Assembly (NCBI GenBank): GCA_016867675.1
Contig: VGIZ01000008.1
Location: forward strand, 1-12,301
DNA length: 12,301 nt
Reading direction: 5' to 3'
Source: Candidatus Aenigmatarchaeota archaeon
Lineage (GTDB): Archaea; Aenigmatarchaeota; Aenigmatarchaeia; QMZP01
The translations under genes and the position numbers were made by a program. Below, in pieces: positions 1 through 5,614 of the stretch. The notes beneath the pieces were generated by a model, which was given only the letters and a program-made list of their open reading frames with translations, was not told the origin of the DNA and made no database searches. Numbering within the stretch: position 1 is the first letter of the stretch; each line of letters begins with the position of its first letter.

Positions 1-1
1 C

Positions 2-958
2 AGCATCTTCAAGAAGTCAGGCAAAGCCGAAGGCGCGCCCATCATGGGCGTGGATTTCAACCAGGCCATCGACCTGAAGGGCCTGCTGAAGGGTTTCGGC
101 AGCACAGGCGCGCAGGCAAGCGAGCTGGCAAAGGCTATAGACATCGTGAAGAGGATGCGCGCGGACAAGGTCAGGATATTCCTCGGCTACACGTCGAATA
201 TGGTCACCACAGGCAACCGCGAGTTGATACGCTACCTGGTGGAGCACAGGCTCGTGGATGTGCTTGTGACAACAGCAGGCGGGGTTGAGGAGGACTTCAT
301 CAAGACCTTCGGCCCGTTCGTGCTCGGAGACTTCGGCGCAGACGGCGCGAAGCTGCGCGAGAGCGGCATCAACCGCGCAGGCAACATTTTCATCCCGAAC
401 GACCGCTACATAGCCTTTGAGAAGTTCTTCCAGCCCGTGCTGCAGCATTTCATGGAGAGGCAGAAGAGGGAAGGCGGAACCGCCACACCGTCGGAAATCA
501 TTGACCACATGGGCAGCATAATCAACAGCAAGGATTCCATCTACCACTGGGCGCACAAGAACAAAACCCCTGTGTTCTGCCCGGCTTTCATGGACGGAGC
601 GATAGGCGACAACGTGTATTTCTTCAACTTCAACCTCAAGGACAAGCTGAAGATTGACATGGCAGCCGACAACCACAGGCTCATAGAGTTCGCCATGGGC
701 GCGGACGAGACAGGCATAATAATCCTCGGCGGCGGGGTTGTCAAGCACACCATCTGCAACGCCAACATGTTCCGCGAGGGCGCGAAGTACGCTGTCTATG
801 TCAACACCGCGCAGGAATACGATGCCAGCGACAGCGGCGCGATGCCCGACGAGGCCAGGTCATGGGGCAAGATTGCCGCGAAGGCGAATACCGTGAAGGT
901 CTTCTGCGACGCGACGATTGCATTCCCGCTGATTGTGGCTGGGGCTTTTGTGGATTAG
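2..958 (+). CDS. dys: Deoxyhypusine synthase, 5'-truncated by the window edge
   Basis: The enzyme transfers the aminobutyl group of spermidine, NAD-dependently, to a lysine of aIF5A as the first step of hypusine formation in the cytoplasm. The frame is open to the left edge, and an ATG at 44 is internal: the upstream residues KKSGKAEGAPI run into the conserved GVDFN motif, which in this family lies well inside the protein. Visible family motifs are IFLGYTSNM, VDVLVTTAGGVEED, GINRAGNIFIPN, and GGGVVKH with the catalytic lysine codon at 743-745. Later come YVNTAQEYDASDSGA and PDEARSWGKI. The stop is TAG 956-958. From memory the motifs read close to eukaryotic deoxyhypusine synthases; this is an impression, not an alignment. 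The N-terminal part lies outside the window. Confidence 0.95.
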   Translation, partial: SIFKKSGKAEGAPIMGVDFNQAIDLKGLLKGFGSTGAQASELAKAIDIVKRMRADKVRIFLGYTSNMVTTGNRELIRYLVEHRLVDVLVTTAGGVEEDFIKTFGPFVLGDFGADGAKLRESGINRAGNIFIPNDRYIAFEKFFQPVLQHFMERQKREGGTATPSEIIDHMGSIINSKDSIYHWAHKNKTPVFCPAFMDGAIGDNVYFFNFNLKDKLKIDMAADNHRLIEFAMGADETGIIILGGGVVKHTICNANMFREGAKYAVYVNTAQEYDASDSGAMPDEARSWGKIAAKANTVKVFCDATIAFPLIVAGAFVD

Positions 959-1027
959 AAATAATCCAGTCTGCCGCAATTTTCTTCCATGCATTCCTGC
1001 CGTTCTGCTGTTGAAATCATGCAAATC

Positions 1028-1066
1028 TTTAAATATGTGAAATCACATATATTCACATAGAGGTGG
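1028..1066 (+). promoter_or_regulatory. vapBC promoter, palindromic operator and Shine-Dalgarno
   Basis: A TATA box TTTAAATAT (1028-1036) overlaps a perfect inverted repeat, ATATGTGA-AA-TCACATAT (1033-1050). A third half-site TCACATA follows at 1053-1059, 10 bp (one helical turn) after the TCACATA at 1043-1049. GAGGTGG (1060-1066) is a strong Shine-Dalgarno 4 nt before the vapB ATG. The layout fits autorepression by a VapB antitoxin dimer bound over the TATA box. Repression is inferred from known VapBC regulation. Confidence 0.75.
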
Positions 1067-1070
1067 AAAT

Positions 1071-1295
1071 ATGGCAAACCTGACATTGGCGATACCCGAC
1101 GAGCTTCAGGAGAAGCTGCGCGAGCACAGCGAGATAAGGTGGAGCGAGGTCGCTAGGCGGGCTTTGGAAAAGAAGGTGGATGACTTGGAAATGATGGAAA
1201 AAATTCTGTCCAAAAGCAAGCTTACCCAGAAGGATGCGGATGAAATAAGCTCAAAAATCAACAAGGCCGTGGCGAAGAAGCTGGGGTTTGGATGA
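1071..1295 (+). CDS. vapB: VapB-type antitoxin
   Basis: A 74-residue acidic-basic protein. The N-terminal stretch NLTLAIPDELQEKLREH followed by IRWSEVARRALEKKVDDLE has the beta-strand/helix/helix pattern of a ribbon-helix-helix DNA-binding domain. The C-terminal part (about residues 40-74) is helical and charged, as expected for a toxin-wrapping tail. Its stop overlaps the next start in an ATGA junction (1292-1295), the usual coupling of antitoxin and toxin genes. In the family it neutralises the PIN toxin and represses its own promoter. The operator palindrome just upstream supports that role here. Start choice is supported by the Shine-Dalgarno 4 nt upstream. Confidence 0.88.
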   Translation: MANLTLAIPDELQEKLREHSEIRWSEVARRALEKKVDDLEMMEKILSKSKLTQKDADEISSKINKAVAKKLGFG

Positions 1296-1711
1296 TCATA
1301 GTCGTAGACACAAACGTGCTGGTATCAGCGCTCATACGGGATTCGGCTACAAGAAGAGTACTGATGTATTCTGGCATGAATTTCGTGTGCCCGGAAGCCA
1401 CTGCGCTTGAACTCAGGCGCAACCGAGGGGAAATACTGGCCAAGTCTGGTTTGGCCGCACCGGATTTTGATTTTGTTTTTGAGATGATTCTTGGAAATGT
1501 TGCGATCATACCAGACAGAGACATCGAAGCTTGCCGGCGCGAGGCAGAAGAAATAATGTCGATAATAGACATTGCAGACGCTCCTTTCATCGCCGCTGCG
1601 CTAGACATACCCGACGCAATAATATGGAGCGACGACAAGCACTTTGAGAAACAGAAAAGGGTAAGGGTCGTGAAAACAGAACAAATCCTCAGGATGCTTT
1701 TCAAGGGATAA
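1292..1711 (+). CDS. vapC: VapC-type PIN-domain ribonuclease toxin
   Basis: A 139-residue single PIN domain. The family's acidic metal-binding residues are visible: D6 in VVDTNVLVSAL, E40 in ATALEL, D93/D96 in IDIADAPFIAAAL, and D113/D114 in IWSDDKHF. PIN toxins of this type cut tRNA or rRNA when freed from the antitoxin; the target here cannot be read from sequence. It is translationally coupled to vapB. The TAA (1709-1711) directly abuts the stop codon of the convergent rpl18 gene (1712-1714), leaving no intergenic DNA or obvious terminator between them. It looks intact and potentially active. Confidence 0.9.
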   Translation: MIIVVDTNVLVSALIRDSATRRVLMYSGMNFVCPEATALELRRNRGEILAKSGLAAPDFDFVFEMILGNVAIIPDRDIEACRREAEEIMSIIDIADAPFIAAALDIPDAIIWSDDKHFEKQKRVRVVKTEQILRMLFKG

Positions 1712-2221
1712 TCATTTCCCTATCTTCTTCCTGACTTCGTCGAACTCCTTCTGGACCTTCGCGCCAGCGGGCTCGGGTATGTGCCTGCCTGCGATGCGCT
1801 CTTCCGAAGGGAAGGCTTCCTTTGAGTGCGGGATGCTGAGCCCGCCGTCAACGGCGCCCTTGAGCGCGGCGAACAGCCTGTTTCCCTTCGTCGCGCGGAA
1901 AAGCCCGATGTCAAGGATGGCCTCCCTGACCTTCTTCTCCGCTGCCTTCTTGGCGCAGAGCATGCCCGTGAGGTAGGCAGCTGGTATGTTTCCCGTCGGC
2001 CCTGTCCAGCCCAGCGCCTTCAGGTCGAATGATGTGACCGTCAGAAGGGTTTTGTCGCCTGTGTGGTCGTATTCCACAATCTGGCATATCACGGACTGGT
2101 TGGTCTTCCTGACAACGAAGCGCAGCTTCTTTGACTTGACGAGGGCCAGCCGCCTTCGATAGTCGGTCTTGCCCTCGCGTCTGCGCCTGTGCGGCACGAT
2201 GTGAGTCCTTCCGCGAGCCAT
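1712..2221 (-). CDS. rpl18: 50S ribosomal protein L18 (uL18)
   Basis: The protein binds 5S rRNA in the large-subunit central protuberance. The N-terminus ARGRTHIVPHRRRREGKTDYRRRLALVKS, followed by RFVVRKTNQSVICQIVEY and later GNRLFAALKGAVDGGL, is the archaeal/eukaryotic L18/L5 family pattern. The spliced length is 169 residues. An in-frame GTG at 2230 is rejected as start because GTGAT (2226-2230) is a Shine-Dalgarno sitting 4 nt before ATG 2221. That site also overlaps the rpl19e TGA, so the two genes are probably translationally coupled. In many archaea rpl18 is followed by rps5, rpl30 and rpl15. Here it is followed directly by the convergent vapC, so the operon fragment ends abruptly. Confidence 0.95.
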   Translation of the reverse strand: MARGRTHIVPHRRRREGKTDYRRRLALVKSKKLRFVVRKTNQSVICQIVEYDHTGDKTLLTVTSFDLKALGWTGPTGNIPAAYLTGMLCAKKAAEKKVREAILDIGLFRATKGNRLFAALKGAVDGGLSIPHSKEAFPSEERIAGRHIPEPAGAKVQKEFDEVRKKIGK

Positions 2222-2226
2222 AATTA

Positions 2227-2808
2227 TCACTGCTTAATCTCCTCTTTGCTTGAAATCTTTGCTTTTGGTGACGAGGTGCTCCCGTCAGATTTTCTGGGCG
2301 CCGCCTTCTTCGGTTTCGTAACCCTCTCCTTCTTGGGCGCTACCTTCTTCTCCTGCTGGGCCGCGCCCCTGTTGAGCAGCTCCTCCTCCCTGATGTGGAG
2401 CATCATATGCTTCCTGCTCCTGAACGCGCCGCCCTTGGCCATGCCGTAGAGCGTCCTGTAGTCCTTCCTTGTCAGCTGACCCGAGTCCCTGAGCTCTGCG
2501 AGCAGGCGGCGCAGCGGCCTGATGGTGTTTATCCACTGAGCCTTGGACGGGTTTCTGCTGCCCCACTTGCCCTTCACGCTGCCGGGCCCGCGCCTCCTGC
2601 CACGTTTCTTCTGGCGGAGTATCTCCCGCGCGCGGCCGCGCGAGGTGCCCTGCTTCTGCAGCTTGTATATGACGCCGCGGACTATGAGCTTTCTGATGTC
2701 GTCGCGCGTCAGGGCGTCGGCAACCTCTGTCTCCGACGCGAACCGAACCCTGGACGTTCCGCACTTCATCAGTTCGGCTGCGATTGCCCTTTGCTGTTTA
2801 AGAGGCAT
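2227..2808 (-). CDS. rpl19e: 50S ribosomal protein L19e (eL19)
   Basis: An archaeal/eukaryotic-specific large-subunit protein. The start PLKQQRAIAAELMKCG matches the family's opening pattern. KGVIYK-like (RGVIYKLQKQGTSRGRAREIL), RRRGPGSVKG and the basic core RPLRRLLAELRDSGQLTRKDYRTLYGMAKGG follow. The 193-residue product has a long Lys/Ala/Ser/Pro-rich tail after about residue 145, beyond the compact domain. ATG 2808 is preferred over ATG 2817, because GGATGAT just upstream can act as Shine-Dalgarno for 2808. The gene is 5 nt upstream of rpl18 in one transcript and about 70 nt downstream of rps2, with its own TATA-like box. Confidence 0.95.
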   Translation of the reverse strand: MPLKQQRAIAAELMKCGTSRVRFASETEVADALTRDDIRKLIVRGVIYKLQKQGTSRGRAREILRQKKRGRRRGPGSVKGKWGSRNPSKAQWINTIRPLRRLLAELRDSGQLTRKDYRTLYGMAKGGAFRSRKHMMLHIREEELLNRGAAQQEKKVAPKKERVTKPKKAAPRKSDGSTSSPKAKISSKEEIKQ

Positions 2809-2847
2809 ACTTATCATCCTTTTGGCTTGAAACCGCGTGTTTCACTT

Positions 2848-2875
2848 GGTTAACGCGGTGGTTAAATTTATATCA
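2848..2875 (-). promoter_or_regulatory. Probable rpl19e promoter with TTAACC direct repeat
   Basis: Read on the minus strand, TTGATATAAATTTAACC provides a TATA-like box at about 2866-2874. Transcription would then begin near 2842, giving a leader of about 34 nt. Two TTAACC copies (2848-2853 and 2860-2865 as GGTTAA on plus) are spaced 12 bp apart, centre to centre, immediately downstream. They could be a factor site or chance. rps2 may also read through. Confidence 0.4.
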
Positions 2876-2878
2876 ACT

Positions 2879-3556
2879 TCACTGCTCCTTTCCGTATTCC
2901 CTTCTCTCCCTCTTCTTAGGACCTTCGGGCTCAGCCCCGTCATCTCCCTCCGCAGGCCCTGTCTCGCCGCCGAAGTCCTCAATCTTCATCTTGAACTTCT
3001 CCTTGCTGCCGCGCGCCTTGAGCGTCTCCCTTGAGAGTATCCAGAACGCCAGCGCCAGCGACTTCTTGCCGTTGTTGTTCATGGGAATGACGAGGTCAAT
3101 GTCCCTCGCCGTGTTGAAGGTGTTGCATATCGCCACTATGGGTATGCGCTTCTTCTTTGCCTCCCTCACAGCCTGCTCGTCCACCAGCGGGTCAGCGACA
3201 ACCACGAGGTCGGGCTCGTAGAACTCCTTGAAGCTGGGGTTGGTCAGCGTGCCCGGCGGGAAGCGGCCTGCTATGGCCTTGGCGCCGATGAGCCTTGCGA
3301 AGACAGTTATCGCCCTGCCCGCAGCCTCCTTCCTTGACACCACCATTATCTTGGAAAAGCCTGAAATGAACTTAGCCGCGGTCAGCAGCCGCTCGTCAAG
3401 CATCTTCAGGTTGAAGACGGACACCCCGTCCTCCCTGACCTTGTAGACAAACCTGCGCATGAACGGCGTGCAGGACTTCATTCCTATGTGTATCCCTGCC
3501 GTCAGGTACTCGGTCTTGTCCACGAGCATGTTGTCTTCTGTCGTTTCAGCCATCAT
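2879..3556 (-). CDS. rps2: 30S ribosomal protein S2 (uS2)
   Basis: A small-subunit protein at the head-body junction. Archaeal S2 features are clear: YLTAGIHIGMKSCTPFMRRFVYKVREDGVSVFNLKMLDERL, then RFPPGTLTNPSF, PDLVVVADPLVDEQAVREAKKKRIPIVAICNT, and the acidic DLVIPMNNNGKKSLALAFWIL. A charged, acidic then basic extension occupies about the last 30 residues. Two consecutive ATGs (3556 and 3553) are possible starts; GGGCTGAG lies just upstream and spacing slightly favours 3553. rpoK upstream and rps2 downstream on the same strand is a common archaeal order. Confidence 0.95.
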   Translation of the reverse strand: MMAETTEDNMLVDKTEYLTAGIHIGMKSCTPFMRRFVYKVREDGVSVFNLKMLDERLLTAAKFISGFSKIMVVSRKEAAGRAITVFARLIGAKAIAGRFPPGTLTNPSFKEFYEPDLVVVADPLVDEQAVREAKKKRIPIVAICNTFNTARDIDLVIPMNNNGKKSLALAFWILSRETLKARGSKEKFKMKIEDFGGETGPAEGDDGAEPEGPKKRERREYGKEQ

Positions 3557-3750
3557 CTCAGCCCTTGATCCTCTGCTCGCTTTGTTCTATGGGCGAATGC
3601 GAGGGTTTAATCTATATTAACAGACACCATTCATCTGCGGCGCGAAACGGGCAGTTGGGGACCCTCGTCGCATCAATCCAACTTGGCATCTATAAAACCA
3701 CCATCGCTGATGGTTCAATCCCTAATAGTGTGGATAGGTATTTAAAGCAG
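3557..3750 (-). other. rpoK-rps2 gap with two TATA-like boxes and hairpins
   Basis: This 193-nt gap has no convincing coding frame. On the minus strand CTTTAAATA (3739-3747) is a good TATA box right after the rpoK stop. A second box, TTAATATAGATTAAACC (3604-3620), lies about 30 nt from a plausible rps2 transcript start. Between them are ACCATC-AGC-GATGGT (hairpin) and AGTTGG...CCAACT pairing. The stretch is either a long rps2 leader or a small RNA; neither is established. Confidence 0.3.
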
Positions 3751-3948
3751 CTACGCCTTCTTCGGTTTGCGCTCCTTGATGTCAATGGGTATCATGCCCG
3801 CATCCCACTCAAGCCTGGCTACCTCAAAGGGGTCTATGACGCCCCTCGGCACGTCAACGAGGACGGGCGAGCCCTGCGCTATCTGCAGCGCGCGGGCTGA
3901 CAGGATCCTGGTCTTCTCGTAGCGCGAGTAGCTTTCCTTGGCTTTCAT
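3751..3948 (-). CDS. rpoK: DNA-directed RNA polymerase subunit K (Rpb6/omega homologue)
   Basis: A 65-residue polymerase assembly subunit that clamps the largest subunit. The sequence YSRYEKTRILSARALQIAQGSPVLVDV and the tail IDPFEVARLEWDAGMIPIDIKERKP are diagnostic for RpoK/Rpb6. The start ATG 3948 is chosen because the conserved RYEK motif begins at about residue 9. A longer upstream frame would only add unrelated residues and run through the divergent SemiSWEET gene. It heads the minus-strand information cluster, with rps2 next, and diverges from the membrane protein gene at 4002 across 53 bp. Confidence 0.95.
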   Translation of the reverse strand: MKAKESYSRYEKTRILSARALQIAQGSPVLVDVPRGVIDPFEVARLEWDAGMIPIDIKERKPKKA

Positions 3949-3973
3949 GGAGAACACCGATAACAACCCTTTT

Positions 3974-3993
3974 CTATTAATCGGATATATAAG
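3974..3993. promoter_or_regulatory. Divergent promoter region, rpoK and SemiSWEET-like gene
   Basis: CTATTAATC (3974-3982) lies about 25 bp from both start codons (3948 and 4002), so it could direct near-leaderless transcription both ways. GATATATAAG (3984-3993) is the better TATA match, but suits only rpoK, with a leader of about 14 nt. It is too close to ATG 4002 to serve the plus-strand gene. Confidence 0.4.
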
Positions 3994-4001
3994 TATTTCA
4001 T

Positions 4002-4274
4002 ATGGGCGGAACGAAAAACGACAGGCTCTGGGAGGCCGCGGGCACGATAGTCGGCTTTGCTGCATGCACCGCGATAGCCGTCCAGATAGTCCATTTGTTT
4101 GCCGTAAGGACATCGGTTTCCCTGTCGCTGCCTTATACCGCCATGTATGTTGTTGTCTTCCTCTTCTGGGTCTTTTACGGGCTCAGGTTCAAGCGCATAG
4201 CCGTCTGGCTCACGAACATAGTAGGGCTCATGCTGCAGATGATTCTGCTCATCGGCTACTTCATGTTCCTTTAG
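4002..4274 (+). CDS. SemiSWEET-like (MtN3/PQ-loop) small membrane protein
   Basis: A 90-residue protein with three predicted membrane segments, at about residues 12-34, 43-61 and 66-89. This is the size and topology of a SemiSWEET half-transporter, which dimerises to carry sugars. The third-helix region LFWVFYGLRFKRIAVWLTNI resembles the family's LWxxYG...P...AN motif in layout. In the first helix the usual PQ is replaced by VQ (IAVQIVHLF), and the family Pro before the third helix and the Asn region are only partly kept (TNIVG). The fold assignment is reasonable; sugar transport is inferred and not secure. It diverges from rpoK and converges on the PAC2 gene. Confidence 0.6.
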   Translation: MGGTKNDRLWEAAGTIVGFAACTAIAVQIVHLFAVRTSVSLSLPYTAMYVVVFLFWVFYGLRFKRIAVWLTNIVGLMLQMILLIGYFMFL

Positions 4275-4280
4275 AAAAAT

Positions 4281-4322
4281 CAGCATGCAACATGCTACCA
4301 TGCTGCATGTCTCTCGACATGC
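4281..4322. repeat. Intergenic CATGC hairpin element (copy 1)
   Basis: In the gap between the convergent SemiSWEET and PAC2 genes, CAGCATG (4281-4287) pairs with CATGCTG (4299-4305). Immediately after, GCATGTC (4305-4311) and GACATGC (4316-4322) form a 7-bp hairpin with loop TCTC. It may end transcription from either side. Similar words recur at 7776-7866, 8551-8568 and 11426-11472. Confidence 0.5.
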
Positions 4323-4364
4323 ACTGCCTGCACTCTCAAGCGGACATGTCAAGATCTATTGTGA

Positions 4365-5159
4365 CTAGCCGATATACCTCAGCTGCTCCTTGCCCTCGAC
4401 GGGCGCGCGCTCGTGCTTCTGGATGTCCTCTATGGCCTTCTTCTGCAGCGCCTCCACCTTCTTGATGAAGCCCTCCATCTCCTTGACGCTGCTGTCCAGC
4501 CTCGCCATGTTTATCTTTATCTTGATTATCTTCGTCAGCACGTTCAGCACGGCCTCGGCCGCCTTGGGGTCTGTCACGATTGGGAAGCCCGTTGTCTCGC
4601 CAAGTATGCACAGCCCGTCCATGCCGCGCTCCTTGCTCAGCCCTGGTATCAGCCCTGCCGCGCCGACGATGTAGCCGACCTTGTCGCCAGCGTTGAAGTT
4701 TACGCCGAACTTCGCGTACCTGTCCTTCACCTTCTCGCTGGTTGCAGCGCCGAGCACGCCCGCCCTCTTTTCCAGCTCGCCTGTCGCCAGCCCGCCTATG
4801 GTGAAGACCTCCCTGACGCCGAGCTTCTGCGCGAACTCCAGTATGGCGTCCGCAACCTCGTAGTGGCCGTGGGGCGACAGCGACTGGCAGTCTCCGATGA
4901 GAAGTATTAGGTCCCGCTGCCCCGCGCCCTTAGCCTTGTAGTAATAGAACTCATTCTTGAGCAGGCGGATGTTGTAGCCCTCCTGCAGCATGACGAAGGG
5001 GAAGAAATGCTCGGAATAAAGGTCAGCGAACTTCTTGGCGCCCAGCTCCTTTATCATGTAGCCCACGGCTACGCGGCCGATGTTGCCGACGCCAGGCAGC
5101 CCCTCAATGAGGAGGGGATTCCTCAGCTTCGGGCTTTCGAGGACGTTGATTTTGGTCAT
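4365..5159 (-). CDS. PAC2-family proteasome assembly chaperone-like protein
   Basis: A 264-residue protein starting INVLESPKLRNPLLIEGLPGVGNIGRVA, the hallmark opening of archaeal PAC2 (PbaA/PbaB-type, PF09754) proteins. Further family stretches are LLIGDCQSLSPHGHYEVADAILEFA, FTIGGLATGE, VGAAGLIPGLSKERGMDGLCILGETTGFP and VTDPKAAEAVLNVLTKI. After about residue 215 there is a Lys/Glu-rich, probably coiled-coil tail ending LRYIG. Relatives help assemble 20S proteasomes or bind the alpha ring; the exact role here is unknown. Start ATG 5159 is the first Met of the conserved region, with CGATT just upstream. It diverges from the tRNA cluster. Confidence 0.88.
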   Translation of the reverse strand: MTKINVLESPKLRNPLLIEGLPGVGNIGRVAVGYMIKELGAKKFADLYSEHFFPFVMLQEGYNIRLLKNEFYYYKAKGAGQRDLILLIGDCQSLSPHGHYEVADAILEFAQKLGVREVFTIGGLATGELEKRAGVLGAATSEKVKDRYAKFGVNFNAGDKVGYIVGAAGLIPGLSKERGMDGLCILGETTGFPIVTDPKAAEAVLNVLTKIIKIKINMARLDSSVKEMEGFIKKVEALQKKAIEDIQKHERAPVEGKEQLRYIG

Positions 5160-5188
5160 AATCGCACTGATATCTATTGTAAAGGCGG

Positions 5189-5204
5189 CTTATAATATAT
5201 ATAG
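5189..5204. promoter_or_regulatory. AT-rich divergent promoter, PAC2 gene and tRNA cluster
   Basis: CTTATAATATATATAG reads as a TATA element on both strands. On minus it sits about 30-45 bp before ATG 5159, giving a short leader. On plus it would start transcription near 5220, about 80 nt before tRNA-Glu. No better TATA box lies at -26 of the tRNA at 5301. Confidence 0.45.
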
Positions 5205-5270
5205 AGAAAGATTTGATATAACTGATACGCCGCATAGGCCAAAAGCGGCAAGCGGCTCGTCAGGAAACAC

Positions 5271-5291
5271 CTGCAGGTCATAGACCTGCAG
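5271..5291 (+). repeat. Perfect inverted repeat in the tRNA leader
   Basis: CTGCAGGTC (5271-5279), a 3-nt loop and GACCTGCAG (5283-5291) form a perfect 9-bp hairpin ending 9 nt before tRNA-Glu. A second potential hairpin, GCCGC (5229-5233) with GCGGC (5245-5249), lies upstream. It could be a leader processing structure or a protein site; function unknown. Confidence 0.6.
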
Positions 5292-5300
5292 CAGTTGGTT

Positions 5301-5488
5301 GCCCCCGTAGTGTAGCGGCCAAGCACACGAGCTTCTCGCAAGCTCTTTGGGAAATGCGCCGAGAGCCAGAAGCTCTCGGGCATGCCATGAGACGGATGTC
5401 TCATGAGCAGAGCTTGAGCAGAAAGTGCTCAAGTTTCAAATGAGCTTGGAAACAGCTTGTAACCTGGGTTCAAATCCCAGCGGGGGTG
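5301..5488 (+). tRNA. tRNA-Glu (CTC), with a 115-nt intron
   Basis: Acceptor GCCCCCG (5301-5307) pairs with CGGGGGT (5481-5487), with G1-U72 wobble and discriminator G73. The D-stem is GTGT/GCAC. Anticodon stem CGAGC (5328-5332) pairs with GCTTG (5455-5459). The mature loop is TTCTCGA, giving anticodon CTC (5335-5337). The T-arm is CTGGG-TTCAAAT-CCCAG. No CCA is encoded. The spliced RNA is a complete cloverleaf, and the intron sits at the usual 37/38 site. It is the first of three tRNA genes, with a 2-nt spacer (TC) to the next. Confidence 0.93.
5339..5453 (+). other. tRNA-Glu intron with structured three-way-junction module
   Basis: Splice sites fit a canonical bulge-helix-bulge. TTCT (5333-5336) pairs with GGAA (5448-5451), with bulges C-G-C (5337-5339) and A-C-A (5452-5454). 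The inner helix is AAGCTC (5340-5345) with GAGCTT (5442-5447). Inside are three hairpins. ATGC-CCGAGAGC pairs with GCTCTCGG-GCAT (5354-5383, one bulged G). CATGAGAC pairs with GTCTCATG (5386-5405, loop GGAT). CTTGAGCA pairs with TGCTCAAG (5413-5433). Positions 5339-5429 match 5616-5706 of the Ala D-loop intron at 85 of 91 sites. An alternative closing stem is CAAGCTC (5339-5345) with GAGCTTG (5410-5416). I see no C/D, H/ACA or open reading frame. Confidence 0.9.
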
Positions 5489-5490
5489 TC

Positions 5491-5593
5491 GGACCGGTGG
5501 CTTAGTGGTAAAGCACCCGACTGATAATCGGGAGATCGAGAGAAGCCTTTAGGGAAACTTACTGGCTCTCGAATCCGATTCTCTCCCGGTCCA
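5491..5593 (+). tRNA. tRNA-Ile (GAT), with a 31-nt T-arm intron
   Basis: Acceptor GGACCGG (5491-5497) pairs with CCGGTCC (5586-5592), and A73 follows. The D-arm is GCTT-AGTGGTA-AAGC. Anticodon stem CCCGA/TCGGG encloses CTGATAA, so the anticodon is GAT. Variable loop AGATC; T-stem GAGAG (5538-5542) pairs with CTCTC (5581-5585). Between the T-stem strands are 38 nt instead of 7, explained by an intron at 5543-5573. The mature T-loop would be TCCGATT, with C instead of the near-universal U at position 55. No CCA is encoded. It is flanked by 2-nt spacers. Confidence 0.9.
5543..5573 (+). other. Noncanonical intron in tRNA-Ile T-arm (position 53/54)
   Basis: The boundaries rest on a bulge-helix-bulge. 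CGAG (5537-5540) pairs perfectly with CTCG (5568-5571), with bulges A-G-A (5541-5543) and A-A-T (5572-5574). The inner helix is AGCC (5544-5547) with GGCT (5564-5567). I see no good outer helix, so this is the relaxed form. The intron starts AAGCCTTTAGGGAAAC, resembling the AAGCTCTTTGGGAAAT start of the Glu intron. It may be a shortened relative. Confidence 0.75.
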
Positions 5594-5614
5594 TCGGGCT
5601 GGTAGATCAACGGT

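Noticed and set aside
44-46. ATG 44 as the true start of deoxyhypusine synthase
   Set aside because: The frame stays open upstream to the window edge and the conserved GVDFN motif should be preceded by a longer N-terminal region.
17-748. A 243-residue minus-strand frame opposite deoxyhypusine synthase
   Set aside because: It is a GC-driven shadow frame of a gene with strong conserved motifs, and has no recognisable domain of its own.
3557-3750. C/D box RNA in the rpoK-rps2 gap
   Set aside because: TTGATGC and AGATGAA resemble box C only loosely, and no matching D boxes are at suitable distances.
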